A stretch of DNA of 64,000 nucleotides from Rhizobium sp. Leaf306 (GCF_001423425.1 NZ_LMNX01000001.1:268970-332969); one strand, 5' to 3'. Positions 26,711 through 35,506 are shown, numbered from the stretch's first letter. Notes: generated by a model from the sequence alone, not told the origin. Program-made: numbers and translations.

Positions 26711-27778
26711 TTAGAACGTGCGCTGAAGGCGAACCATACCGGTCCACTGATCGTCGTCCATCTGCGCGTTGTCGACGCTCGTGTACGAAACTTCTGGCTG
26801 GATCAGGAGGCCCGAAACTGGGGTCCACTTGACGTTTGCCGTAGCAGCAAGAACTTCGGAGTCGGTGTAACCAACCTGTACGTTAGCAGCAACCTTGTCG
26901 GTGAACTTGTAGCCAGCGCCACCCCAAACAGCCCAGTCACCCCAACCAACGACTGCGTCGCCGTAGTTCGTGCCTGGTGCGTACTTGTTGGTGCCGTCGC
27001 CGTCCGAGTTCCAGCCGCCCATGAGGAAGGCCGAGAATGCGCCGAACTTGCCGGAGATACGGCCCTTTACAGCGCCTTCTTCCTGCGATTCGTCGTAACC
27101 GCCGACGAGCGAAGCAGCGAACGTGCCGTTGTCGTACTTAGCGCCGAGAACTGCATCCGGCCAGTCGCTTGCGCCGCCTGGGATGTCGTTGTCGTTGGTG
27201 CCGTCGTCTTCAAGCGAAGCAACAACCTTGAAGCCGTTGCCAGCGTCGAAGGTGTAGGAAACCTGGTTGAGTTCGAAAGGACCGTAGGAGATCACGTCAT
27301 CGTTGATGACGTCGCCAGCGTAACCCGAGAACTGCGAGTACTGCGAGTCAGCGAGACCGACCAGGAAGCCGCCCCAGGTGATGTAAGCCTGGTTCAGACG
27401 TGTACGAGTGTTTTCTTCGTAGCCGAACTGCGGATGATGTGGGTTGTAGTCGAAACGAGCTACGATCTTGGTCTTCAGAGCGCCCCATTCGGTGTCCGAA
27501 GCGGTGTCGAGCGAGATGTGAGCGCGAGTGTTGGTGTACGAACCTTCGCGGTCGAGGCGGTATGCGTCGTTGTACTTAGCGTCGAAACGAACGTAACCAC
27601 CAACCTTGAGGCAGGTTTCCGTGCCCGGGATGTAGAAGTAACCTGTGCCGAAAGCGTCGCAAACGCGAACGTATTCCATTGGCTCCGGCTCAGCAGCGAC
27701 GATCGCGTCAGCAGCCTGGGCGCCGGAAACTGCTGCGAGAGCTGCAGCGGAGCCGAGAAGAAGGCTCTTGATGTTCAT
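26711..27778 (-). CDS. Porin_2 family outer-membrane porin, copy 3
   Basis: A 355-residue porin, nearly identical to copy 2 in signal and N-terminus and with matching strands to the C-terminal LQRTF. Differences from copy 2 lie in surface loops (DAYRLDREGSYTNTRAH; GTNKYAPGTNYGDAVVG), as expected for porins under selection for loop change. It shares the 5' leader and SD hairpin with copy 2. Three tandem copies with separate terminators suggest amplification by unequal crossing-over. Confidence 0.95.
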   Translation of the reverse strand: MNIKSLLLGSAAALAAVSGAQAADAIVAAEPEPMEYVRVCDAFGTGYFYIPGTETCLKVGGYVRFDAKYNDAYRLDREGSYTNTRAHISLDTASDTEWGALKTKIVARFDYNPHHPQFGYEENTRTRLNQAYITWGGFLVGLADSQYSQFSGYAGDVINDDVISYGPFELNQVSYTFDAGNGFKVVASLEDDGTNDNDIPGGASDWPDAVLGAKYDNGTFAASLVGGYDESQEEGAVKGRISGKFGAFSAFLMGGWNSDGDGTNKYAPGTNYGDAVVGWGDWAVWGGAGYKFTDKVAANVQVGYTDSEVLAATANVKWTPVSGLLIQPEVSYTSVDNAQMDDDQWTGMVRLQRTF

Positions 27779-28137
27779 ATTTGACCTCCAGTCAAAGTTT
27801 CATATGGGGATGGGTCTTTTGCTAAAGGCCAGCGTTCCCTGCCCGTCCCCGGGACTTTGAAAACGGACGAACCACCGCCGCGCTTCCGTGGTTCAAATTA
27901 CAAATGCAGGCCGCGCATGCAATCGCGAACTGGCCATCCGCACCTTCTACCCACCTGCTTCACAAACCCGTGTTGCCGAAAGAGCACAAAAGCACCTCGG
28001 GCGACCGTTAAAAGTTTACACATCGTTAAGAAACACATTGGAAAGCAGCCACTTAGGCTTCGCGCAAGGTTCAGCGAACTACGCGCGCAACAGCGATTCT
28101 AGGATCGCAAATCGATTGGGATTTTGAAGTTTGGGAA
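27779..28137. other. 359-base spacer upstream of porin 3
   Basis: Holds the porin 3 leader (SD hairpin 27780-27796) and an AT-rich region at about 28010-28045 (GTTAAAAGTTTACACATCGTTAAG). I see no gene and no exact CtrA box; the TTAA pair here has the wrong spacing. The tRNA-Ser 3' end borders it. Confidence 0.6.
27780..27796 (-). promoter_or_regulatory. SD-loop hairpin before porin 3
   Basis: Identical to that of porin 2: TTTGAC-TGGAG-GTCAAA with the GGAGG SD in the loop and 3' stem, then AT and the ATG. Its conservation between paralogues argues for function or recent duplication. Confidence 0.75.
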
Positions 28138-28228
28138 TGGCGGAGAGGATGGGATTCGAACCCACGATACGGTTTTGCCGTATACTCCCTTAGCAGGGGA
28201 GCGCCTTCGACCACTCGGCCACCTCTCC
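28138..28228 (-). tRNA. tRNA-Ser (anticodon GCU)
   Basis: A 91-base tRNA with encoded CCA. The acceptor pairs GGAGAGG with CCTCTCC, the T loop is GGTTCGAATCCC, the anticodon stem CTCCC/GGGAG encloses CTGCTAA (anticodon GCU, complement of 28192-28194) and the long variable arm (TACGG-CAAAA-CCGTA) is the class II serine type. It decodes AGC and AGU. Confidence 0.97.
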
Positions 28229-28313
28229 GGTCCGGCCTGATTATTTCGGAACGTTGCCGATTGCAAGGTCTTTCGCAGGCCGATCCCGATTCGAGACCGG
28301 AATAGGCGTGGAA

Positions 28314-29111
28314 TCAGTAGCTGGCAGGCCCTGCTCCGCCCGAACCGCGTCCATAGCGACCGGCGAGCGTCTTCAGCGCATTGGAATAGAGAGCGACATC
28401 GGCACCGACGGCCACGAACGTAGCGCCGAGATCGAGATAGCGGCGGTTGAGTTCTTCGTCGAAGGTCAAGATGCCGGCCGGTTTGCCGGCGGCGACGATT
28501 CGGCGAATCGCGTTCTCGATCACGTCCTGCACTTGCTGTGCACCGATCTGGCCGCGAAAACCCATGTCGGCGGAGAGATCGGCCGGGCCGATGAAGATTC
28601 CGTCGACGCCTTCGACCTCCGCGATTCGCTCGATATCATCGATCGCCGCCATGGTTTCGACCTGCACCAGAAGGCAGATCTCGTCTGCAGCCGTGTCTGT
28701 ATAGTCTGCGATCGCGTTGAAGGCGGACGCGCGGGCAACGGCTGCACCCACGCCGCGCTTCCCCTCCGGCGGATAGCGGACGGCATCAACCAGTGCTTTC
28801 GCCTGTTCGGCCGAATCGACCATCGGCACCAGAAGCGTGCGGGCGCCGATGTCGAGCAGTTGCTTGATCATCCAGGTCTCGCCCATCGGCGGGCGAACGA
28901 CGGCTTCCGATGAGGAGGAAGACAGGGCCTGCAGCTGCGCCATGATGCTGCGAAGATCGTTGGGCCCGTGTTCGCCGTCGATGACCAGCCAGTCGAAACC
29001 CGCATGGCCGGCAATTTCCGCCGGCAGCGGCTCGGCCATGTTGAGCCAGAGGCCGATCTGCGGCAGGCCGGCTTGCAAACGAGCCTTGAAGGCGTTTTTC
29101 GGTGCCGGCAT
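28314..29111 (-). CDS. HpcH/HpaI-family class II aldolase
   Basis: A 265-residue TIM-barrel aldolase: FDWLVIDGEHGPNDLRS, RPPMGETWMIKQLLDIGARTLLVPM and IFIGPADLSADMG match the HpcH/HpaI signature that cleaves 2-keto-3-deoxy and 4-hydroxy-2-keto acids to pyruvate and an aldehyde. Metal ligands Glu (LVQVETMAA) and Asp (GPADLSADMG) are present. The substrate is unknown. It follows the reductase by 29 bases on the same strand, so the two probably form an operon. Confidence 0.9.
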   Translation of the reverse strand: MPAPKNAFKARLQAGLPQIGLWLNMAEPLPAEIAGHAGFDWLVIDGEHGPNDLRSIMAQLQALSSSSSEAVVRPPMGETWMIKQLLDIGARTLLVPMVDSAEQAKALVDAVRYPPEGKRGVGAAVARASAFNAIADYTDTAADEICLLVQVETMAAIDDIERIAEVEGVDGIFIGPADLSADMGFRGQIGAQQVQDVIENAIRRIVAAGKPAGILTFDEELNRRYLDLGATFVAVGADVALYSNALKTLAGRYGRGSGGAGPASY

Positions 29112-29140
29112 GGTATCTCCTTCTAAAAATGCTGTCTTTG

Positions 29141-30361
29141 TTACGCGAGCAACTGCTTGAGGTCGGTCGCCGGATCGGCGATCAGCGCCTTGTCTGCCGT
29201 CAGGCCGTTGTCCAGCAGCTTCTTGCCGGTCACATAGGCCTTGGCGTCGTTGATCGCATCCACGGCGATCAGGCGGCCCTCGCGGAAATACCAGATCGAG
29301 ACGCTGCCTTCCCGGCTGCCCGGCCGCATCACTGTCTCGTCGTAGCCGAGGTTGAACCCGGCGATCTGCAGCTTCACGTCATACTGGTCGGACCAGAACC
29401 ACGGCTTTGCCTCGTAGGGCTCGGCTGACCCGGTCAGGATCGCGGCAACCGATTCGGCCTGGTCGACTGCGTTCTGCACCGACTCGAGACGGATGTTGTT
29501 GCCCTTCCAGGGCAGCATGGCGCAATCGCCCATGGCAAAGATTGCCGGATCGGACGTGCGAGCATAGTCGTCGACGAGGATGCCATTGCCAACGTCGAGG
29601 CCGCATTGCTGGGCCAGCCGGTCGTTCGGCGTGACGCCGATACCGACGATGACGAAATCGATATCGATGACCGTGCCATCGGACAACTCGGCCCCGCGAA
29701 CCCGGCCGTCCTCGCCGATCAAGCGGGTAAGGCCTGTCTTTTCCCGGATGACGACACCGTGCTCGGCATGAATGGCCCGCATCACGTCGGCGGTTTCCTT
29801 CGACGCGACTCGCTGGAGAATGCGGTCAGCCATCTCGATGAGCGTCACTTCAAGCCCGAGATGGCGGGCGACGGCTGCGGCTTCGAGGCCGATATAGCCA
29901 CCGCCGATGATCAGAAGCCGGCGACCTGCCTTCATCTCTTCGGCGAGGAGATCGGCGTTGCGCTTGTCACGGACGGTAAAGACACCCGTGAGATCACCGC
30001 CGATGCTGGCTGGAAGGGTGCGCGGCGTCGAGCCGGTGGTCAGCGCCAGATGTTCATATTCGAGGACAGACCCGTCCTGCATTCGGATCGTCTTTGCATC
30101 CCGGTCGATTTCTTCGACAAAGGTCGAGAGCCGGAGCTCGACATCGTGTTCCGCAAACCAGGTTTCCGGGCGAAACGTCAGACGGTCGAAACTCATCTCG
30201 CCCATCAGGTACTTCTTGGACAGTGGCGGCCGCTGATAGGGAATGACATCTTCGGAGCCAATCATCGTGATCGGCCGCTCATCCTTCAGCGCTCTCAGCT
30301 TGGCGGCGAGCGCGAACCCGGCCTGCCCTGCCCCGACGATCACCAATCTACCTGCTGCCAC
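29141..30361 (-). CDS. NAD(P)/FAD-dependent ferredoxin reductase
   Basis: A 406-residue flavoprotein of the rubredoxin/ferredoxin reductase type, as in the BphA4/CamA group. It has an FAD Rossmann motif (VIVGAGQAGFALAAKLR), the NAD(P)-binding motif (LLIIGGGYIGLEAAAVARHLG), and a second FAD motif (IFAMGDCAMLP) plus the C-terminal reductase domain. GGGAGCAGGGC precedes the chosen GTG at 30361; a longer frame exists but its N-terminus is not family-like. It would pass electrons from NAD(P)H to a ferredoxin or oxygenase; no partner is nearby, so the partner is unknown. Confidence 0.9.
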   Translation of the reverse strand: MAAGRLVIVGAGQAGFALAAKLRALKDERPITMIGSEDVIPYQRPPLSKKYLMGEMSFDRLTFRPETWFAEHDVELRLSTFVEEIDRDAKTIRMQDGSVLEYEHLALTTGSTPRTLPASIGGDLTGVFTVRDKRNADLLAEEMKAGRRLLIIGGGYIGLEAAAVARHLGLEVTLIEMADRILQRVASKETADVMRAIHAEHGVVIREKTGLTRLIGEDGRVRGAELSDGTVIDIDFVIVGIGVTPNDRLAQQCGLDVGNGILVDDYARTSDPAIFAMGDCAMLPWKGNNIRLESVQNAVDQAESVAAILTGSAEPYEAKPWFWSDQYDVKLQIAGFNLGYDETVMRPGSREGSVSIWYFREGRLIAVDAINDAKAYVTGKKLLDNGLTADKALIADPATDLKQLLA

Positions 30362-30524
30362 GCCCTGCTCCCATCGCGAAAAACTCGCGGCTGAAGGGGT
30401 AGCGCCGCCCCGGCGACCCGTCAACAGCCCGATTTCGGCACACTAACGGTGCAACTTGCGCAACGCGTGATCATGACGCGACGAAAACGCGCAGATCAGC
30501 GGCATTTTACCCATCTGTTTCAGA

Positions 30525-30941
30525 ATGATTCATAAAAAGAGGAATAAAGTCATAGTCGAGGACGAGAACGAGGGAGGCGATCTGCCGGGTACGATGATGA
30601 AGGATACCGCACACGACCATGCTCACACGGGCGATCGGGCATTTGAAAAGTTCACGATAGACCGGCCTGGCCGGATCATCTTTGTCGGACACCATCTCTC
30701 GACCAATACCGCCTTCCGCTGCCTGATCCGGACCATCTCTCTCTATGGCGCCGAATTGGACGTCAGTCCCAGCCTGCCGGTACCGGCCAACTTCTTCCTG
30801 GAAATCCTCGGCATTCACGACGAAATCGGCTGCACCGTGATGCGCCGCGAAGAGGAGAAGGTCACGGTCGCCTTCAACATGCTGATCGATGCGGAATTCC
30901 TGCATCACGTCATCCGGCTTTCGTTCGAAACGAGCCACTAA
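30525..30941 (+). CDS. PilZ-like domain protein, degenerate c-di-GMP motif
   Basis: A 138-residue protein whose central part (RPGRIIFVGHHLSTNTAFRCLIR, then TISLYGAELDVSPSL) has the SxxG element and beta pattern of PilZ domains. The RxxxR that contacts c-di-GMP is not evident (DRPGR instead), so binding may be lost or the match may be superficial. The opposite strand has a similar-length open frame; I prefer plus because of the domain signal. The start is uncertain (no good SD; ATGs at 30594/30597 are alternatives). It is not linked to an obvious operon. Confidence 0.55.
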   Translation: MIHKKRNKVIVEDENEGGDLPGTMMKDTAHDHAHTGDRAFEKFTIDRPGRIIFVGHHLSTNTAFRCLIRTISLYGAELDVSPSLPVPANFFLEILGIHDEIGCTVMRREEEKVTVAFNMLIDAEFLHHVIRLSFETSH

Positions 30942-31062
30942 GCCGGGTCGTCGTCAGGGGCATAGTTTTGCTTCATGCGCGCCATCAGCGGCCTTGTCCG
31001 CCCTTGCACGCCGTTCAAAGCCCCCTATTGTGTGCGGACTTTTTGAACCGGATCCTGATATC

Positions 31063-32172
31063 ATGTCTTCATTCTCGCGCTTCACGCCGCTCATTGGCGC
31101 TCTTCCCGCGACCGTTCCCTTTGTCGGCCCCGAGGCCATTGAGCGCGCCAGAGGGCTTGCCGTGCAAGCCCGAATTGGCGCCAACGAGAACGGGTTCGGC
31201 CCTGCCCCGTCAGTCATCGAAGCCATGAAGTCCGCCGCCGCAGACAGCTGGAAATATTCGGACCCGGAGAATTACCAGCTGAAGCAGGCGCTTGCCGCGC
31301 ATCTTGGCTGCAGCGCCGAAAACATTGCGATCGGCGAAGGCGTGGACGGTCTGCTCGGCCAGATCGTGCGAATGGTGATCGAGCCCGGAATGCCTGTCGT
31401 CTCCTCCTACGGCGCCTATCCAACCTTCAACTTCCACGTCGCCGGCCATGGCGGCACGCTGGTAACGGCGCCCTATCGCGACGATCGCGAAGATCTCGAC
31501 GCCCTGATGGATACGGTCATCCGCGAAAACGCGCCGCTGGTCTATTTCGCCAATCCCGACAATCCGATGGGCAGCTGGAACGATGCCGAAAAGATCGTGT
31601 CCTTCGCGCGGGGCCTGCCGGAAAGCTGCCTGATGGTGCTGGACGAGGCCTATTGCGAAACGGCGCCCGATGGCGCAACGCCGAAGCTTTCGGCATTGAT
31701 CGACCTGCCGAACATCATCCGCACCCGGACCTTCTCCAAGGCCTACGGTCTGGCGGGCGCGCGGGTCGGCTACACCATCTCGACGCCCGACAACGCCACC
31801 GCGTTCGACAAGATCCGCAACCATTTCGGCATGAACCGGGTCGGCGTGGCAGCAGCACTGGCGGCACTGAAAGACCAGGAGTATCTGGCCGAGGTGATCG
31901 ACAAGATCAAAGCGTCTCGCGACCGGATCTCGGCGATCGCCCGGGCCAACGGGCTCGAGCCGCTGCCATCGGCGACCAATTTCGTGGCGATCGACTGCGG
32001 CCGCGATGGTACCCATGCGCGGGCGATCGTCGACGGTCTGATGGAGCACGGCGTCTTCATTCGTATGCCGGGCGTGGCACCTCTCAACCGCTGCATCCGC
32101 ATCAGCGCAGGACCGGAGCAGGATATGGCATTGCTGGAAGAGGCGTTGCCGAAAGTTCTGAAGGGTCTCTAG
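31063..32172 (+). CDS. PLP-dependent aminotransferase, HisC-like
   Basis: A 369-residue fold-type I aminotransferase. It has the substrate/PLP motifs of class I/II enzymes: ANENGFGPAP, YANPDNPMG-type (YFANPDNPMGSW), LDEAY (Asp-Glu-Ala-Tyr), and the PLP lysine in RTFSKAYGLAGARVGY. The motif SKAYGLAGARVGY and overall shape match histidinol-phosphate aminotransferase. An additional HisC-like gene outside the his operon usually has a different or broader specificity. ATG at 31063 is preferred. A bidirectional terminator follows. Confidence 0.9.
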   Translation: MSSFSRFTPLIGALPATVPFVGPEAIERARGLAVQARIGANENGFGPAPSVIEAMKSAAADSWKYSDPENYQLKQALAAHLGCSAENIAIGEGVDGLLGQIVRMVIEPGMPVVSSYGAYPTFNFHVAGHGGTLVTAPYRDDREDLDALMDTVIRENAPLVYFANPDNPMGSWNDAEKIVSFARGLPESCLMVLDEAYCETAPDGATPKLSALIDLPNIIRTRTFSKAYGLAGARVGYTISTPDNATAFDKIRNHFGMNRVGVAAALAALKDQEYLAEVIDKIKASRDRISAIARANGLEPLPSATNFVAIDCGRDGTHARAIVDGLMEHGVFIRMPGVAPLNRCIRISAGPEQDMALLEEALPKVLKGL

Positions 32173-32177
32173 AACAG

Positions 32178-32220
32178 AAAAAGACCGCGCCGGCCTTGTT
32201 TCTGCCGGTCGCGGTCTTTT
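32178..32220. terminator. Bidirectional terminator between aminotransferase and Sel1 gene
   Basis: AAAGACCGCG plus CCGGC pair with GCCGG plus CGCGGTCTTT (one bulged T), about 15 bp, loop CTTGTTTCT. T-runs occur at both ends, so it can end the plus-strand HisC-like transcript and the minus-strand Sel1 gene. Confidence 0.85.
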
Positions 32221-32363
32221 GATCTTCAGCGGCTGCGGTTTGTTGCCGGGAACAGCTCCGGTTCGCGCCGCGTCTCCATCCGTTTTCTCTCTGGTAGGCC
32301 CGTGTTCTTGATCGCCGGCCTTCTTGTGGGCCGGTCGCATGATTGCGTGGGCGCTTCACGTCG

Positions 32364-32630
32364 TTAGTGGATGGTCATCCATTCGCGGGCTGCGCGCAGG
32401 GCTTCTGCCAGCTGCATCTTGCTCATCGTCGCGGCGAGATCGGCGCGCAATTCGGCGGCGCGGTCGCAGCCCTTGATCGCGGCGATGTTGAGCCACTTGT
32501 GGGCAGAGACCAGATCGACCGGGCAACCCCGGCCGGTCGCATACATCAGACCCATGTCGCAGAGAACGTCTGCGCGAGCCTCGCCACCCATGGTGGCCAT
32601 TTCGGAAGCATTCATTTCAAAGCGTGCCAT
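32364..32630 (-). CDS. Small Sel1-repeat protein, 88 aa
   Basis: An 88-residue protein with a single Sel1-like motif: LCDMGLMYATGRGCPVDLVSAHKWLNIAAIKGCDRAAELRADLA. The pattern A-x-x-x-L-G/A-x-x-Y-x-x-G-x-G and AHKWLNIAA is the typical helix-turn-helix repeat. One repeat cannot make a scaffold, so it may act as an adaptor or be a remnant of a longer protein. AGGGA precedes the ATG. Confidence 0.8.
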   Translation of the reverse strand: MARFEMNASEMATMGGEARADVLCDMGLMYATGRGCPVDLVSAHKWLNIAAIKGCDRAAELRADLAATMSKMQLAEALRAAREWMTIH

Positions 32631-33151
32631 CGGTTCGTATCCCTGTTTCGAGAACGTTGTTCTTGTCGTCTGCCCTGTTTTCCGTCGGGACCGTCGCTGT
32701 CTTGTGCAGCTTGTTATCGGCCCTTCCGGGTGGCGGTTTGTGCCGCTCTTTGATGATTTGAGTATCGGCCAAAGCTTGCAAAAAGCGCCTAAAAAGCATG
32801 ATTAATTTGCTGAAAACAAAGTACAAACGCTTGGTAAACTTGGTTTTTTGTTAAACATCAGGGGCCTTGGCTATTAAGGGTTTTGCGGACATTTTTACGA
32901 AAAATTCAGATCTGGATTTCAACCCTTTCTTCACCACGAATTCGGGTCGCGTTTTCATCGCGTCGAAATAAACGCGCGTCGCTCGGCAAAAACGGCGGCA
33001 GATATCGGCTGATATTCCGCCCCATGCGCAGGCTCAGGATATTTACCTTTACGTGTGCGTAAGCTAGATTTTCCGCTGTTCGCGCGAGGAGGTGCGAACG
33101 CTCAGACATATGACCGGTGCGGAAGCGCCGGCTCCGGGAGGGAAAACCATC
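32631..33151. other. 521-base intergenic region
   Basis: AT-rich around 32790-32900 (AAAAAGCATGATTAATTTGCTGAAAAC, shown in part) and GC-rich elsewhere. It contains the probable promoter and leader of the DUF2147 gene and of the Sel1 gene. A dyad ATATC-GGCT-GATAT lies at 33002-33015. No gene can be supported; a small RNA is possible but I see no clear terminator for one. Confidence 0.5.
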
Positions 33152-33502
33152 ATGAAACGCATATCGATACTTGCAGCCGCCGTTTCGCTTGCCGTATTCG
33201 GCATTGCTGGCACCAGCCATGCGGCGGAAGCGATCGAGGGGAACTGGAAGACCGCGAGCGGCGAGACGGCCGAGATCGGCAAATGCGGCGGCGCCTTCTG
33301 CGTGACGCTGAAGACCGGCAAGCATGCGGGACGGCAGATCGGCAAGCTTTCGCCCAAGGGCAGCGACTATACCGGCGAGATCACCGATCCCGAGGCGGAC
33401 AAGACCTATAGCGGCTCCGGCTCGGTCAGCGGCAATTCGCTCAAGATGAAGGGCTGCGTGATGAAGATCCTGTGCAAGTCGCAGACCTGGACTCGTCTCT
33501 GA
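33152..33502 (+). CDS. DUF2147 family exported protein
   Basis: A 116-residue protein with a signal peptide (MKRISILAAAVSLAVFGIAGTSHAA, in part) and a DUF2147-like domain: AIEGNWKTASGETAEIGKCGG, FCVTLKTGKHAGRQIGKLSPKG, Y(S)GSGSVSGNSLKMKGC. This small beta-rich periplasmic family has unknown function. GGGAGGG lies 9-15 bases before the ATG at 33152. It is downstream of the long 521-base spacer. Confidence 0.8.
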   Translation: MKRISILAAAVSLAVFGIAGTSHAAEAIEGNWKTASGETAEIGKCGGAFCVTLKTGKHAGRQIGKLSPKGSDYTGEITDPEADKTYSGSGSVSGNSLKMKGCVMKILCKSQTWTRL

Positions 33503-33678
33503 CGCTATCGTCGCGAAAGCAGCAGCAGCGTCTGCCCCAGCGATCCCGTCATTCACCTCGATATCGGTGGGCCGGGATCGCAGTCTTAACTTCGCAGTCG
33601 CATCGCGCCGGCGCGTTTCAGGCTGTTATCCTCGGCAGGTGTCGTTTGATTGTCGAAAACTTCCCATTATAATAGCGC

Positions 33679-35181
33679 ATGAACACACGAATCTCTTCAC
33701 TCCCCGCCCTTGCTTTCATCAGCCCGAGCCCTGTCGCGGCGCAGGCTTTCGACAATGCGGAAGCAGCCGTCGACGCGCTGACAGCGCTTTACGAGCGCAA
33801 CACGTCCTTCCTGATCGATGCCTTCGGCGCACTTGCGAAGGGTGCGGCCGTGACTGGTCGATACCGCGCCTGCTATCCGCAGGTGATGATCGAGACCACG
33901 TCGTTCGGCCATGCGGATTCGCGTCTCTCCTATGGCCACGTGACGTCCCCCGGCGTCTACACGACAACGGTGACCCGGCCGAAACTGTTTCGCCATTACC
34001 TGATCGAGCAGCTGGATCTGCTCATTCGCAACCACGGCGTTCCCGTGATCGTGTCGGAATCGACGACACCGATCCCGCTGCATTTTGCATTCGGCGAAGG
34101 CGCGCATATCGAGTCGTCCGTCAGCAACGCGATGGCCGACATCCCGATGCGCGACCTGTTCGACACGCCGGATCTCAACAATACCGACGACCTCATCGCC
34201 AATGGCGAATACGAGGCCCCGTTCGGCGAGCCTGCGCCGCTTGCGCCGTTTACTGCGCAGCGCATCGATTATTCGCTGGCAAGGCTCAGCCATTATACCG
34301 CGACCGGGGCAGAGCATTTCCAGAATTACGTGCTGTTCACGAACTACCAGTTCTACATCGACGAGTTCGCCGCTTGGGCGCGTAAGCTGATGGCGGAAGG
34401 TGGCGACGGGTATACGGAGTTCGTGGAGCCGGGCAACATCCTCACCACCGCCGGCAACGACCGGCCGGAGAACCCGGGCACGATCCGGATGCCGCAGATG
34501 CCGGCCTATCACCTCAAGAAGGGCGATCATTCCGGCATTACTCTCGTGAATATCGGCGTCGGGCCTTCCAACGCCAAGACGATCACCGACCATGTCGCCG
34601 TGCTGCGTCCGCATGCGTGGCTGATGGTGGGACACTGCGCGGGCCTTCGGAACAGCCAGCGCCTTGGTGATTACGTGCTTGCCCACGCCTATGTCCGCGA
34701 AGACCATGTGCTCGATGACGACCTGCCCGTCTGGATCCCGATCCCGGCGCTTGCCGAAGTGCAGCAGGCGCTGGAAAGCGCCGTCGAGGAAGTGACCGGT
34801 TACGAGGGTTTCGAGCTGAAGCGGATCATGCGCACCGGCACAGTGGCGACGATCGACAACCGCAACTGGGAACTGCGCGACCAGCGCGGGCCGGTAAAGC
34901 GGCTTTCGCAGTCGAGAGCGATCGCGCTCGACATGGAATCGGCAACGATTGCCGCAAACGGCTTCCGGTTCCGTGTGCCCTATGGAACGCTGCTCTGCGT
35001 CTCCGACCGGCCGCTGCATGGCGAACTGAAGCTGCCCGGCATGGCGACGGCGTTCTACCGGACCCAGGTCAGCCAGCATCTGCAGATCGGCATCCGTGCC
35101 GTGCAGAAACTGGCGGCGATGCCCACTGAGACGCTGCATTCGCGCAAGCTTCGAAGCTTTTACGAGACGGCTTTCCAGTGA
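33679..35181 (+). CDS. amn: AMP nucleosidase
   Basis: A 500-residue enzyme that hydrolyses AMP to adenine and ribose 5-phosphate. The N-terminal regulatory domain (about residues 20-190, including RYRACYPQVMIETTSFGHADSRLSYGHV, in part) and the nucleoside-phosphorylase-like catalytic domain (NIGVGPSNAKTITDHVAVLRPHAWLMVGHCAGLR and MESATIAANGFRFRVPYGTLLCVSDRPLHGELK, in part) are complete. It helps adjust adenylate pools; the vapBC module starts 46 bases downstream. Confidence 0.93.
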   Translation: MNTRISSLPALAFISPSPVAAQAFDNAEAAVDALTALYERNTSFLIDAFGALAKGAAVTGRYRACYPQVMIETTSFGHADSRLSYGHVTSPGVYTTTVTRPKLFRHYLIEQLDLLIRNHGVPVIVSESTTPIPLHFAFGEGAHIESSVSNAMADIPMRDLFDTPDLNNTDDLIANGEYEAPFGEPAPLAPFTAQRIDYSLARLSHYTATGAEHFQNYVLFTNYQFYIDEFAAWARKLMAEGGDGYTEFVEPGNILTTAGNDRPENPGTIRMPQMPAYHLKKGDHSGITLVNIGVGPSNAKTITDHVAVLRPHAWLMVGHCAGLRNSQRLGDYVLAHAYVREDHVLDDDLPVWIPIPALAEVQQALESAVEEVTGYEGFELKRIMRTGTVATIDNRNWELRDQRGPVKRLSQSRAIALDMESATIAANGFRFRVPYGTLLCVSDRPLHGELKLPGMATAFYRTQVSQHLQIGIRAVQKLAAMPTETLHSRKLRSFYETAFQ

Positions 35182-35227
35182 CAGAGGGTCAAATCGCGTA
35201 TACACTTTTGCGTGCATGGAGGCTGCA

Positions 35228-35506
35228 ATGCGCGCGACATCGACAGTCAACGATGACCTACTGATTGAGGCGAAGGAAATCATCGGCCTGCCCGAAACGG
35301 CAACCGTCGAGGACGTGCTTCGCCACTTCGTGGAAGGTGAGCGGAGGCAGCGTGCCCTGAACGCGCTGGAGGGCACGGGATGGGACGGGCCCCGCCACAG
35401 CCGTCCAACATTTGAGACGCTGGCGGAAGAATTCCGCAGGCTGACGGCAGACCGTGACCACACACTATCGGAAGTGCTGCAGCGCGAGGGGCGCAACGAG
35501 CGATGA
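35228..35506 (+). CDS. vapB: VapB-type antitoxin
   Basis: A 92-residue protein beginning MRATSTVNDDLLIEAKEIIGL, the type II DUF2191-like antitoxin start, with a longer C-terminal segment (EGTGWDGPRHSRPTFETLAEEFRR) likely to wrap the toxin. GGAGG sits 5 bases before the ATG at 35228. It overlaps vapC by the ATGA motif. The antitoxin probably autoregulates the pair. Confidence 0.85.
   Translation: MRATSTVNDDLLIEAKEIIGLPETATVEDVLRHFVEGERRQRALNALEGTGWDGPRHSRPTFETLAEEFRRLTADRDHTLSEVLQREGRNER

Noticed and set aside
26395-26828. Short frames in the porin 2-3 spacer
   Set aside because: They overlap a terminator, a CtrA-type box and the porin 3 end; no ribosome binding site or conservation signal.
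28010-28045. TTAA pair upstream of porin 3 as a CtrA box
   Set aside because: The spacing between the TTAA elements is 14 bases rather than 7.
30507-30938. 143-residue open frame opposite the PilZ-like gene
   Set aside because: Similar in length, but no domain; the plus frame has a recognisable SxxG beta pattern. The choice is tentative.
32617-32826. 69-residue frame over the Sel1 gene start
   Set aside because: Different frame over the Sel1 N-terminus and no SD.
32906-33556. 216-residue open frame opposite the DUF2147 gene
   Set aside because: The plus strand has a signal peptide and SD; this frame is Ala-rich and starts without an SD.
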